Shown here piece after piece: positions 21,061 through 29,339 of a stretch of 64,000 nt of DNA (position 1 is its first letter; the number at the start of each line of letters is the position of its first letter). Source of the stretch: Candidatus Saccharibacteria bacterium UBA6209. GTDB lineage: Bacteria; Patescibacteriota; Saccharimonadia; Saccharimonadales; Saccharimonadaceae. The DNA lies in assembly GCA_002421965.1 (NCBI GenBank), contig DISN01000006.1, positions 1 through 64,000 on the forward strand, written 5' to 3'. The notes under the pieces were generated by a model, which was not told the origin of the DNA, made no database searches, and saw nothing but the letters and a program-made list of their open reading frames with translations. A program made the translations under genes and the position numbers.

Positions 21061-21699
21061 CTAGCTGCGACTGATCATTATAACAGACAGCCGGTCAGGT
21101 ATGCTCGAGGTATTCTTTAGCTTAAACTTAGGACCGGCCTCTATTACACCTGCACTCAGCTCGGTAACAATCAAATCAGCCTTTTCCTGAGGTACTTCAT
21201 ATTTTAGCGCCGGGTCGTCGAAGTGGACCGGCACAACTGCTTTTGGTTCTATCTGGCGAATAATCGCTGCAGCGTCCTTAGAATCCAGGGTTAGACCACC
21301 GCCACCAACTGGCACCACTACAATATCTACCATGCCAATAGCCTCTAGTTGGTCATCGTCAAGCTTAGGGGCGATATTTCCCAGAACGGCAATCTTAGTG
21401 TCGTCAATTGTTAGTCGATAAATAGTAGATGCCTTACCTTGGTCCTCTGCGTCGATATTCCTCCTGGCAGCAACACCAACAATCGACACATCGCCAACCT
21501 CATACTCGCCCGGACCGTCAAACAGCAGCCTGGAGTCGTTGCTTTTTGGCCTCAACCTATCTTCTGTCAATAATACAACACTATCCTTGACAGCAACATC
21601 CTTGTGGCCGGCTATGTCTAGCCCCGGATCAACAACAACCTTCAGTTTTTTTGTTGTAAATATTACAGCGTTAGCACCCTTATATTCTATGTCAAACAT
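21061..21699 (-). CDS. UlaG/UPF0173-like metallo-beta-lactamase-fold protein
   Basis: About 212 aa from ATG 21699, chosen because AGGAGAGA lies just upstream and the family begins MFDIEYKGANAV. Features are VVDPG near residue 25, FDGPGEYEVGD near 65, TIYRL near 100 and VPVHFDDP near 165, as in the beta-lactamase_3 group. The HxHxDH zinc motif is missing where expected (LLTEDRL), so hydrolase activity is doubtful. It follows the HTH gene by 10 nt, suggesting the two work together. Confidence 0.78.
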   Translation of the reverse strand: MFDIEYKGANAVIFTTKKLKVVVDPGLDIAGHKDVAVKDSVVLLTEDRLRPKSNDSRLLFDGPGEYEVGDVSIVGVAARRNIDAEDQGKASTIYRLTIDDTKIAVLGNIAPKLDDDQLEAIGMVDIVVVPVGGGGLTLDSKDAAAIIRQIEPKAVVPVHFDDPALKYEVPQEKADLIVTELSAGVIEAGPKFKLKNTSSIPDRLSVIMISRS

Positions 21700-21709
21700 A
21701 TCTCTCTCC

Positions 21710-22303
21710 TTACTTTGACAGTATGCCTTCTGTATCCACCAAAACCGAACAGGCACCATTTATTATTTCTGAAACGAACTTATCTCTGACGCTCAACCTA
21801 TAGTAAAAATCGTCATACGTCATGATTGTATAGTTTAGCTCCCGACCCTCGATCTTTTCGACCTTTTTCATAAAAGTGTCGACCTTTGACTGAGGCAGAC
21901 TACCGACCAACAATACATCGATTGGGCTAGCAGAGCCCCTAACTAAGATACCGGCCGTCAAAGCCAGCCTTATGCCAGACAGTTTAGCTAGCTCAGATCG
22001 CCACGATGGAGCTTCCGACGCAGCAGAATCAACCGATGATTTCTGTCGCTTATCGCCAAAAATCTGCCTCAATGGCTCATAGTGCTCGTATTGGCGATTT
22101 ACCTCGTAGTACAGCTTATTGTCGGCGCTATCAGAAACAATTATCCCTACACTCAGCATATTTGACAGCTCGCGCCTTACTGAATTAATCTGCTCATCGA
22201 TTAGTCGAGTAATCTCTCTGACGTAAAATGATTTACCGGGATTATTCAAAAATAGATGTAGTAATTTGATGCGAGTCTTTGAACCAAATAGTGCGTCAAT
22301 CAT
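21710..22303 (-). CDS. winged-helix regulator with nucleotidyltransferase-like C-terminal domain
   Basis: About 197 aa from ATG 22303. A longer frame would overlap miaA, and the protein naturally begins MIDALFGSKTRIKLLHLFL. Residues 1-80 form an ArsR/MarR-like winged helix (FYVREITRLIDEQINSVRRELSNM). Residues 110-195 resemble a minimal nucleotidyltransferase-like fold (SPIDVLLVGSLP) without an obvious full catalytic triad. This architecture is seen in DNA-binding sensors. It lies between miaA and the MBL-fold gene on one strand. Target unknown. Confidence 0.7.
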   Translation of the reverse strand: MIDALFGSKTRIKLLHLFLNNPGKSFYVREITRLIDEQINSVRRELSNMLSVGIIVSDSADNKLYYEVNRQYEHYEPLRQIFGDKRQKSSVDSAASEAPSWRSELAKLSGIRLALTAGILVRGSASPIDVLLVGSLPQSKVDTFMKKVEKIEGRELNYTIMTYDDFYYRLSVRDKFVSEIINGACSVLVDTEGILSK

Positions 22304-22343
22304 GTTTATCTCATCCGCTCCTTCTAGGATTATTGTATCATAG

Positions 22344-23225
22344 TTACCGACGACCACCTAGTTGGTCTACCAGATATTGTTCAGCGGACGGAAGATCTGC
22401 CCACAAAAGGTGTTCATTGCGGCGCAGCCAGGTCATCTGTCGCTTTGCTAACTGACGATCGCTAGCTATAAATCGCTCGACTAGTTCCGTCTGAGAGATA
22501 TTACCCCGTAAAAACTCGCGTGCTATCGGGTAAATATTACCCGTCATGGCCTCGCTGTCCCAGCCATATTTCTTGCCCAATATCATAGCCTCTTTTACAA
22601 CTTCATTATCAAATATTTGTTCAGACCTATCTCGTATTCTGCTATGTAAGGTGCTTATGCTTGTTGCTATTCCGACAACAATTGTATTATTCAGAGGAGT
22701 CGCTCGCCTCTTGAGTTGCACCCCCCCTAGCTCGATTGCTCGAATAATATATCTTTTGTTTTGTGAATTTTCTGGCAATTTTATGTTGTGTTTTACACAA
22801 TAATCATGGAGTTGCTTTATGCTCATTTGTTCAAACTCGTAACGAACTTGTTCATCTGGACTTAGGCCAAACTGAAAATTAAATATCACCGAATCAATAT
22901 ACAAACCCGTTCCACCAACCAAAAAAGGAATCTTTTGTCGATTGCGGATGTCGGCGATTTTAGCATTAGCGTACTCCTTAAAGTCAGCAGCCGTAAATCG
23001 ATCACCCGGCTCTACCAGGTCAACCCCCCAGTGTGGCACCCGTGCCTGATCATTAGCTGTAGGCTTAGCGGTACCGACGTCCATTCCTCGATAAATCGTC
23101 CGACTATCAGCACAGATAATCTCCCCGTTGAACCGCTCGGCTAGACTAATCGCCAGGCCTGTCTTGCCACTGGCGGTCGGACCAGCTATCACTACTAGCG
23201 GCGGTGTCACGCCCCTGGTCTCCAT
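22344..23225 (-). CDS. miaA: tRNA dimethylallyltransferase
   Basis: 293 aa, normal length. P-loop GPTASGKT (residues 15-22), ADSRTIYRGMDVGTAKP (the DSRQ-type substrate motif), GGTGLYIDS near 105 and the C-terminal QMTWLRR. It adds a dimethylallyl group to A37 of tRNAs reading UNN codons. Its start overlaps the end of the alkyltransferase-like gene by about 19 nt, so they are cotranscribed. Confidence 0.95.
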   Translation of the reverse strand: METRGVTPPLVVIAGPTASGKTGLAISLAERFNGEIICADSRTIYRGMDVGTAKPTANDQARVPHWGVDLVEPGDRFTAADFKEYANAKIADIRNRQKIPFLVGGTGLYIDSVIFNFQFGLSPDEQVRYEFEQMSIKQLHDYCVKHNIKLPENSQNKRYIIRAIELGGVQLKRRATPLNNTIVVGIATSISTLHSRIRDRSEQIFDNEVVKEAMILGKKYGWDSEAMTGNIYPIAREFLRGNISQTELVERFIASDRQLAKRQMTWLRRNEHLLWADLPSAEQYLVDQLGGRR

Positions 23226-23521
23226 CGCCTATCCTCAAAGTCAACAACCCTATGACTGTCGTCAATCATTATGCCGTCTTGAGCTAACAGCTGTTGCTGC
23301 ACTAACTGACCGCCAGGAAAGCCAGTGGCTAAGCCTCCCTTAGAATTAACCAGTCTGTGCCACGGTAAATTATCTGGCCCGCCGTGAGCAAGACCCCCGA
23401 CGATCCTAGCCGCCAGCGGATGCCCCGACATCGCCGCCAGGTCACCATAAGTCGTAACTTTGTTGGACGGTAGTTCCTTCATAAGCCTATATACGCTGTC
23501 CCGCAAATTAGTTACTGGCAA
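23207..23521 (-). CDS. alkyltransferase-like (ATL) protein, MGMT family
   Basis: About 104 aa if begun at TTG 23521; the start is uncertain because upstream codons lie inside the HAD gene. It has the MGMT DNA-binding helix (KVTTYGDLAAMSGHP) and the active-site motif as PWHRLV, with Trp in place of the alkyl-accepting Cys of PCHRV. ATL proteins bind O6-alkylguanine and signal to nucleotide excision repair instead of repairing it themselves. It overlaps the HAD gene (stop 23508) and miaA. Confidence 0.83.
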   Translation of the reverse strand: MPVTNLRDSVYRLMKELPSNKVTTYGDLAAMSGHPLAARIVGGLAHGGPDNLPWHRLVNSKGGLATGFPGGQLVQQQLLAQDGIMIDDSHRVVDFEDRRWRPGA

Positions 23522-24092
23522 TTCGCTCAATTTCCGCCTCCACCTCACGCCAATTTCGACAACGAACAATTGGCATATCACCTATATCTTCTGTCTGCCA
23601 GGGATAATCGCCAAACCACAGCAAGCCGCCCACGCCACAGTCACGGGCAGATACTAAATGCCGAAAACTATCATCAATCAATACATCCGCTCGCAACGCC
23701 TGGCAAACATCACCCTTCGAGCCCTCCCAGCCGACAAACTCCATGGAAGTAAATACACCGTCCAAGTGCTTATCAAGCATGGCCTGTGTAAAATCACGCT
23801 CTTCCTCTTTACGAGCAGTGACTAAGTGAAGCTCGTGTATTTTTGCCAGATTACGCAAAACTTTGACCTCATCTGGATCTGGCGAAAGACCCTTGTAGCC
23901 ATCCGTTCTTTTTATTCCAGACCATCGCTCAAGTATGACCTCTTCGCTTGCGCCCCAAACAGACGGATCTGGACTATGTGCGTATTCTAGTGTGCCGCTT
24001 GTGCCATATGTATTGTTATATGTATCAACAAAATACGGCGTAGTCGATACGAGAACGTCGTCACAATCTACTGCGATTACTAGCCTCTTCAC
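23508..24092 (-). CDS. HAD-superfamily phosphatase / 5'-nucleotidase-like
   Basis: 194 aa. Motif I is VDCDDVLVS (residues 8-16, nucleophile Asp and acid Asp), motif II lies in LHLVTARKEEE near residue 95, and motif IV LIDDSFRH near 139. This matches the 5'(3')-deoxyribonucleotidase-like HAD group. The substrate is not known. Part of the minus-strand chain thrS-HAD-ATL-miaA with tiny gaps or overlaps. Confidence 0.8.
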   Translation of the reverse strand: MKRLVIAVDCDDVLVSTTPYFVDTYNNTYGTSGTLEYAHSPDPSVWGASEEVILERWSGIKRTDGYKGLSPDPDEVKVLRNLAKIHELHLVTARKEEERDFTQAMLDKHLDGVFTSMEFVGWEGSKGDVCQALRADVLIDDSFRHLVSARDCGVGGLLWFGDYPWQTEDIGDMPIVRCRNWREVEAEIERIASN

Positions 24093-24098
24093 CGCAGC

Positions 24099-25910
24099 CT
24101 ACAGCCCTTTCAGGTAGCTAGACAGCTGATCAAGTGCCACCTTCTCTTCACCGCCCTGTGTACGCACACTGACCTCACGAACCTCTTTATCCTTCGGACC
24201 AACAATCAGTTGGACCGGGATTTTCATAGCCGTAGCCTCGCGAATTTTCTTACCCAGGCTCTCATTACGGACATCTGTTGTAAATCTTACTTCGTTATAT
24301 TTCACCGGTTTCATGAGCACCACCTCTGACAATACTGTTGTAATTTCCTCAACATAGTCGTTAACGTTGTCATTTATAGTCAAGATTCGCACCTGCTCGG
24401 GTGCCGCCCAGAATGGTAACCAACCTCCAGTATGCTCAATAAACACACTCAAGAAACGCTCTATAGAGCCCAACAGTGCACAGTGAATCATCACCGGACG
24501 AGCCGCGTCACCGCCCTCGGCGGTGTACACCAGGCCAAAACGTTCTGGCTGCACAAAATCCAGCTGCACAGTCGCCACCTGGTGCTCTCTGCCAATTGCG
24601 TCTGTAGCCATGAAGTCAATCTTTGGACCATAAAATGCCGCCTCTCCATCCTGCTCAAAGAAATCTAGGCCATTTGACTCAACAGCCTCTTTGAGTTGCA
24701 TCTGAGCAGACTCCCACAGGGATAGCTCTCCCAGGTAAGCGTCAGACTCATCACGGTAGCTAAGTCGCACCCTTAGCTTCATGTCGATAATCTCGTATAG
24801 TTCACGAGCCGATGCCAGTAAATTATTGATCTCCTGTCCTATCTGATCAGATCGACAAAACACATGGCTGTCATCCTGAGTAAGCGATCGCACTCGATTA
24901 AGTCCACCCAGCTCCCCGGTCTTTTCATCTCGATAATCAGTTGTCGTCTCGAGGAACCGAACCGGCATATCACGGTAGCTGCGTGGCCTTGAGGCATAAA
25001 TCTGCGTATGGTGCGGACAGTTCATTGGCTTAAGCGCCATTTCATCACTAGTCTCCTGACTCTTCACCAAAAACAGCTCATCGCCAAACTTTGCCCAATG
25101 CCCACTCTGCTCATAGAGCTCTTTCTTAGTAATATGTGGCGTCCAAACCTTCTCGAACCCAAACCTTTGCCTTAGCTGATTGGAATACTGCGCCATAATA
25201 TCGCGAAGAATCGTGCCCCGGGGCGTAAATAGCGGCAACCCAACACCGACTAGCTGCGACGTAGTATATAGGTCAAGCTCGCGACCAAGCTTACGGTGAT
25301 CTCGCTGACGAGCCAGCTCCAGCCTCTCCAGGTACAAATCTAGCTCCTCCTGTGTCTCAAAAGCCACACCATAGAGACGTTGCATTTGCGGGTTATTCTC
25401 ATTGCCCCGCCAGTAGGCACCCGCTACACGCATTAGCTTAAATGCCCCGATATCTTTAGTACTCGCTACATGCGGACCGCGGCACAGGTCAGTAAAATTA
25501 CCATTCGTATAAAATGATACCTCATCAAGCACACCATCACCCTCGGCAATTGTGCCCATAGCCTCATCATCAAGATCTCTGGCGACAGTAGTGCCGGCCC
25601 GCTTCAGGTCATTCAGTAGCTCGACCTTGTACGGCTGATTGCTGTCGTTCGCCCAAGCGATTGCGTCATCAATTGGCTTCAACGATTTAACAAAATCCTG
25701 GTTTTCAGCAATAACTCGCCGCATGGTCTTTTCGATCTTGCCAAACTGCTGGTCACTAATCTTTACGTCACCCAGGTCAATATCATAATAAAAACCGTTT
25801 TCAACCACTGGACCAACACCAAACTTAGCCTCCGGCCATAGTCGTTGGACTGCCGACGCCATAATGTGCGCCAGGCTATGACGCATGGCATGGAGTTTAT
25901 CTTCGCTCAT
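24099..25910 (-). CDS. thrS: threonyl-tRNA synthetase lacking the TGS domain
   Basis: 603 aa; E. coli ThrRS is about 640. It begins directly with the editing domain (RHSLAHIMASAVQRLWPEAK, HxxxH), with the TGS domain absent. The second editing half shows CRGPHVASTKDIG. The class II core has zinc ligands in MNCPHH (Cys), DDSHVF (His) and IHCALLGS (His), and motif 2 around TTDYRDEKTGELG. A C-terminal anticodon domain starts near 500. It charges tRNA-Thr and hydrolyses mischarged Ser-tRNA. The gene lies behind a T-box-like leader. Confidence 0.95.
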   Translation of the reverse strand: MSEDKLHAMRHSLAHIMASAVQRLWPEAKFGVGPVVENGFYYDIDLGDVKISDQQFGKIEKTMRRVIAENQDFVKSLKPIDDAIAWANDSNQPYKVELLNDLKRAGTTVARDLDDEAMGTIAEGDGVLDEVSFYTNGNFTDLCRGPHVASTKDIGAFKLMRVAGAYWRGNENNPQMQRLYGVAFETQEELDLYLERLELARQRDHRKLGRELDLYTTSQLVGVGLPLFTPRGTILRDIMAQYSNQLRQRFGFEKVWTPHITKKELYEQSGHWAKFGDELFLVKSQETSDEMALKPMNCPHHTQIYASRPRSYRDMPVRFLETTTDYRDEKTGELGGLNRVRSLTQDDSHVFCRSDQIGQEINNLLASARELYEIIDMKLRVRLSYRDESDAYLGELSLWESAQMQLKEAVESNGLDFFEQDGEAAFYGPKIDFMATDAIGREHQVATVQLDFVQPERFGLVYTAEGGDAARPVMIHCALLGSIERFLSVFIEHTGGWLPFWAAPEQVRILTINDNVNDYVEEITTVLSEVVLMKPVKYNEVRFTTDVRNESLGKKIREATAMKIPVQLIVGPKDKEVREVSVRTQGGEEKVALDQLSSYLKGL

Positions 25911-25934
25911 ATAATTCCTTTCGTTTAATGTAAA

Positions 25935-26099
25935 TAAAAAACATGCGATTTATAGAATCAATACATTGAGTCTACTGTCGCATGTCTCGGGCCCGTAATG
26001 ACTACAGGCGGTTCCACCGGACTTTTACTTATTGGTCAACGTTACGCACGCTCTCCCGTCCCGCGAAGCTCAACAGGTGGTTAGTCTGTATCATAGCTT
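25935..26099 (-). promoter_or_regulatory. T-box-like riboswitch leader of thrS
   Basis: On the minus strand the antiterminator (25984-26022) is GUCCGG, the 7-nt bulge UGGAACC (26010-26016), a GCCUGUA/UACGGGC stem with a 5-nt loop, then CCG-A-GAC closing onto GUCCGG. It is followed by a terminator stem ACAUGCGA/UCGCAUGU plus U6 (25935-25985) that shares bases with the antiterminator. UGGA pairs with UCCA, and the tRNA-Thr at 29255 has U73. The 5' part is short: AAGCU/AGCUU and ACAG/CUGU enclose a loop with ACC (Thr codon), like ultrashort stem I types. Confidence 0.72.
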
Positions 26100-26105
26100 A
26101 GTTAT

Positions 26106-26157
26106 ATAATAGAACACACATCAGCAGATTGCAACTTTTATACCTGTTTGGTATGAT
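26106..26157. promoter_or_regulatory. divergent promoters sharing one -35 box (thrS / tRNA-Val)
   Basis: The palindrome TTGCAA (26129-26134) serves both strands: 17 nt to TATTAT on minus (26106-26111, thrS leader) and 17 nt to TATGAT on plus (26152-26157, tRNA-Val). Only one polymerase should fit at a time. Confidence 0.65.
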
Positions 26158-26167
26158 AGAAAAGCTA

Positions 26168-26244
26168 GGGTGATTAGCTCATTTGGCTAGAGCGCCTCAT
26201 TGACGTTGAGGAGGTGAGAGGTTCGAATCCTCTATCGCCCACCA
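26168..26244 (+). tRNA. tRNA-Val (GAC)
   Basis: 77 nt: acceptor GGGTGAT/ATCGCCC, anticodon stem CCTCA/TGAGG with loop TTGACGT (anticodon GAC), T-loop TTCGAAT, encoded CCA. Promoter 10 nt upstream and terminator 8 nt downstream. Confidence 0.95.
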
Positions 26245-26252
26245 AGAAAATC

Positions 26253-26281
26253 AGACTGCCATTCTAGGCGGTCTTATTTTT
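26253..26281 (+). terminator. tRNA-Val terminator
   Basis: AGACTGCC/GGCGGTCT stem (8 bp including one G-U) with a 6-nt loop, then TATTTTT. Confidence 0.85.
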
Positions 26282-26463
26282 ATGATATGTAATAAACGTA
26301 TTTTGCAAATTCTCACCTCTAATTTTTGCTAAGACAAAATTGCAAAAGACCCTCAGGCGCACAAGCCGATGTCCACACTCAATAGTAGTTTTCCACTAGC
26401 TGATTAAACGCAAAGATTACCATGTGATACCCCTGATGATATGAGGTGTGCTATTCTGTTCCC

Positions 26464-26492
26464 TTGACTTTTTTTGTCGTTTGTGCTAACAT
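26464..26492 (+). promoter_or_regulatory. promoter of a leaderless small gene
   Basis: TTGACT (26464-26469), 17-nt spacer, TAACAT (26487-26492). The ATG at 26500 lies where transcription should begin. Confidence 0.65.
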
Positions 26493-26499
26493 AAGAAGT

Positions 26500-26652
26500 A
26501 TGGACAGCAATTCCATACCCCAGTCGCACGAAAAGTCGACGAAAGAGCCGTCATCACTACTAAGTCAAATGACTCTTTACTTTGAATACAACAAGACGAT
26601 CAAAGAAGAGCGAAACACGCTCTCCCCTAGTCGTACTACATCAAAGAAATAA
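26500..26652 (+). CDS. 50-aa small protein, unknown
   Basis: A Ser/Thr/Lys-rich 50-residue frame starting MDSNSIPQSHEK with a central TLYFEYNKTIKEERN helix-like part. I do not recognise it. Support comes from the context: a consensus promoter ends 7 nt before the ATG, and a strong terminator follows 31 nt after the stop, so this is a complete small transcription unit with a leaderless message. An in-frame ATG at 26446 lies upstream of the promoter and is rejected. A small RNA that happens to hold this frame is the alternative. Confidence 0.5.
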   Translation: MDSNSIPQSHEKSTKEPSSLLSQMTLYFEYNKTIKEERNTLSPSRTTSKK

Positions 26653-26683
26653 CCACCCCTGTTATTGAACCAAATCTATGTGT

Positions 26684-26711
26684 AGCTCCCATTTGATGGG
26701 GGCTTCTTTTG
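26684..26711 (+). terminator. terminator of the 50-aa gene
   Basis: AGCTCCCAT/ATGGGGGCT stem with TTG loop and TCTTTT tail. Confidence 0.8.
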
Positions 26712-26781
26712 TACACAGTTATCCTCATAATGATAATGTTTTCCACTAGATTTTTATCTACCGATATGTCAATATATAGAT

Positions 26782-27234
26782 ATGATATGTATAAATTGTT
26801 TTCACGTCAAAACTCGAGTGGCCAATTCCCGGCCCCACACTAAACCTTCTGTATGGCGTCGCCGTAAGTGCAATAGCTGCCAGGCGGTATTTACTACCTA
26901 CGAAAAGCCCTCTCTCGACGATCGCCCAATCCTACAAAATAACAGCCAAACTGATGCGTTTAATATCGGTAGACTGATCATTAGCATATCCAGGAGCTTC
27001 CAGCACGACACAAAAGCTGCCAAATACGCCAGCCTCCATTTAGCAGAGACCGTTGAATCAAAACTCATCGCCACTACAAAGCCATTGTCAACCGACGACA
27101 TTACAGCAATTACATACGAAACTATCCGCCATTATGATCCTGTGGCCGGCGTGCAATACGCAGCCCAGCACGACCTAGTCACCTCCACTCGTCGACCTGG
27201 TCGGCCGTCTACTTCTTTTTCTTACGAGGATTAG
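26782..27234 (+). CDS. nrdR: NrdR-type transcriptional repressor
   Basis: 150 aa, the family's usual length. The N-terminal zinc ribbon has C3 and C6 of MICINC, then CNSC near residue 31. An ATP-cone follows (about 45-135, IGRLIISISRSFQ...TDDITAITYETIRHYDPVAGVQYAA). NrdR senses ATP/dATP and represses ribonucleotide reductase genes. No nrd gene is in this window. A sequence resembling half an NrdR box lies just upstream (AATATATAG, 26771-26779), possibly autoregulatory. Its 3' end overlaps the convergent glycosyltransferase by 26 nt. Confidence 0.92.
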   Translation: MICINCFHVKTRVANSRPHTKPSVWRRRKCNSCQAVFTTYEKPSLDDRPILQNNSQTDAFNIGRLIISISRSFQHDTKAAKYASLHLAETVESKLIATTKPLSTDDITAITYETIRHYDPVAGVQYAAQHDLVTSTRRPGRPSTSFSYED

Positions 27235-28861
27235 GCAATTTATCTGCCGCTATCTTTTCGGTAACATCGAAACGATCAAGGTATCGTCCAAAGAACAGCC
27301 TAGTCTGCGAGTAGAAGGCCGCCGCAGAATTATAGACTATTGCTGTGACTGGCATAAGAACCCACTGCAAAAGCATTAAAATATTACGAGATTTCTTGTA
27401 GCGCTCTGGTTTTGGTGGCAGCAACTTAAACGACATAAAAATAGCCACCGCTAGACCAATCATCGCTATTCGCTGCAACAGGCTAACGATATCCGGCAAC
27501 TGATGGACTGCCACGCTCCTAGCGGCTTCGCCATTAAGGATAAGTGGCACCCAGCCGCCAAAGGCAACAAGTATCGATACGCAGGCTAGCGTAACGTGAC
27601 CATCGAGCAGCCTAACAAAACGGGTAAAGCCCGCCCAAAACGGTACATTTCTTTGACGAGAAAAAACTCGCACTGCCACGAACGGTACATCTGACGCGCC
27701 ATAGGCCCAGCGCCTTAGCTGCACAAACTGCGCCTTGAGGGTCTTCTTGTAACTACTAGACAATACCGCATCCTGATAAATTGGCACATGAAGCGGCACA
27801 ACCTCATAATTCCCACCGAAGTGGAAGTAGCTTCGCCAGTACTGATGCCCGTCCTCAACAATGGTTCTAACGCTCCAAAAATCCATCTCTACCAAAGCAT
27901 CCATTGGCTGAGCGTGCGAAGCAAAGTTACGTAGCGCATGCGGACGCATCGAGCTGATTATGTTCCAAAATGAGTTACCAGTCGCAATTACTCGCATCGG
28001 CGCCGGAACGTCCCAGATATTATTCGTAAACAAACAAACCGGCTGATACGATAGATGCTTTCGGTCCTCACGAACAATATATTCATAGGTTAGGTAATCA
28101 AAGTATGACTTATGGGGCTTGTTGTCGCAGTCCATGGTGGTGACGATAACGTCTTTAAATGGAATATCCTGCTGCACAAGATATTCCTGCAGCCAGCGGC
28201 CAGAATATGTAATATTGCCGCCCTTGCCCACTACCTCATCTGGGATGCCCTTGGGGTGCTCAACCGCTTCAAAAGCGTAAAAGTGTGAGCCAAACTCTTT
28301 TTTTAGACGCTCGGCCGTCTCTTTTATATCTTTGCCGCCCCGCTCTTCGTAGGCAAAAACCACGATCATACGCTTTTTGTCATAAGTTGTATCTATCACC
28401 GACCTTAGTGCCGGCTCAATAACATCATACGGCTCATTGTAGGCTGGAATAATCAAAGCGTTGTATACCTGAGATGGTTTTGGGAAAAATCCGTCTTCAG
28501 CAGCAGCCATGAGTCGCAAATTTTCTAAATGCTGGCTAAAACCGACTTCATCCAAACCCCCGTGTAAACTTAACCGATCATATGACGCCGTTGGGTCCTC
28601 CAGATCAGCCAATCTCTTTGACCAATTAAGCACCGATACTTTGTCCATTCGACTACGGCCGACAATCATATGATAGGTTATGCCAAATATCTTGATAAAC
28701 ATCGACAATATCACCACCAGTAGGTAGGCTGCGGCCAATACCGGACTGACGATTGACAGAACCACCAACGTAATAATTGCGCCGTAGCTGACGATAGCCG
28801 GAACTCTCTCAAAAAACCTATACTTTCGAGTACGTTTACCTAAAGGAATCTCGTTATCCAT
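27209..28861 (-). CDS. membrane glycosyltransferase, family 2, cellulose-synthase-like
   Basis: 550 aa. Two N-terminal membrane helices (residues 20-60), a GT2 catalytic domain with IPAYNEPYDVIEPAL near 128 and the metal-binding TTMDCDNKPH near 243, and QLRRWAYG (QxxRW) near 393. Three or four C-terminal helices follow. QxxRW is typical of processive enzymes that extrude polysaccharide while making it. Product and sugar unknown. It is followed from upstream by a 125-aa membrane gene 4 nt away, likely its partner. Confidence 0.87.
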   Translation of the reverse strand: MDNEIPLGKRTRKYRFFERVPAIVSYGAIITLVVLSIVSPVLAAAYLLVVILSMFIKIFGITYHMIVGRSRMDKVSVLNWSKRLADLEDPTASYDRLSLHGGLDEVGFSQHLENLRLMAAAEDGFFPKPSQVYNALIIPAYNEPYDVIEPALRSVIDTTYDKKRMIVVFAYEERGGKDIKETAERLKKEFGSHFYAFEAVEHPKGIPDEVVGKGGNITYSGRWLQEYLVQQDIPFKDVIVTTMDCDNKPHKSYFDYLTYEYIVREDRKHLSYQPVCLFTNNIWDVPAPMRVIATGNSFWNIISSMRPHALRNFASHAQPMDALVEMDFWSVRTIVEDGHQYWRSYFHFGGNYEVVPLHVPIYQDAVLSSSYKKTLKAQFVQLRRWAYGASDVPFVAVRVFSRQRNVPFWAGFTRFVRLLDGHVTLACVSILVAFGGWVPLILNGEAARSVAVHQLPDIVSLLQRIAMIGLAVAIFMSFKLLPPKPERYKKSRNILMLLQWVLMPVTAIVYNSAAAFYSQTRLFFGRYLDRFDVTEKIAADKLPNPRKKKK

Positions 28862-28865
28862 AAGA

Positions 28866-29243
28866 TTAGCCCAGTGCCGCTATGCGGGTTATTGATAGTG
28901 CAAACAACAATGCAATCACTATAAACGCTAAACTAGACCAAAGCAGCGCCAGCGCAAGGTCACGACGATTCATGTGCATCAGCTTAAGGCTTACCGCCGA
29001 ATGGCCAACAGCCATAATTAATACCAACGCCACGTAGCTATAAAGATAATACCAATAGCCCCTATAGAAGCCTGTGATACCAAAAGAACTATACCTGGTG
29101 ATAACCTGAGTCTCCCTAGGCTCAATACTTACAGCAATAATAATCACTGCAATTATGCAAACAATTACATTTGCAACCACTAGACCGGACCACCAACGAT
29201 CGGTTATTGCAGTTTTAATATCTGACTTTGTAATTTGCTTCAT
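28866..29243 (-). CDS. small membrane protein paired with the glycosyltransferase
   Basis: 125 aa with three hydrophobic segments (about residues 18-38, 65-85, 97-120) and no recognised motif. It ends 4 nt before the glycosyltransferase start, so they are cotranslated; a role in polysaccharide export or anchoring is inferred. tRNA-Thr lies 11 nt upstream. Confidence 0.65.
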   Translation of the reverse strand: MKQITKSDIKTAITDRWWSGLVVANVIVCIIAVIIIAVSIEPRETQVITRYSSFGITGFYRGYWYYLYSYVALVLIMAVGHSAVSLKLMHMNRRDLALALLWSSLAFIVIALLFALSITRIAALG

Positions 29244-29254
29244 ATAATTAGACC

Positions 29255-29330
29255 TGGAGCCGCCTGCCGGAATCGAACCGGCGACCTACACGTTACGAAT
29301 GTGTTGCTCTACCGACTGAGCTAAGGCGGC
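29255..29330 (-). tRNA. tRNA-Thr (CGT), discriminator U73
   Basis: 76 nt: acceptor GCCGCCT/AGGCGGC, D-stem GCTC, anticodon loop TTCGTAA (anticodon CGT), T-loop TTCGATT, encoded CCA. Base 73 is U, so its 3' end UCCA is complementary to the UGGA of the thrS leader. Confidence 0.95.
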
Positions 29331-29339
29331 ACGCTCCTC

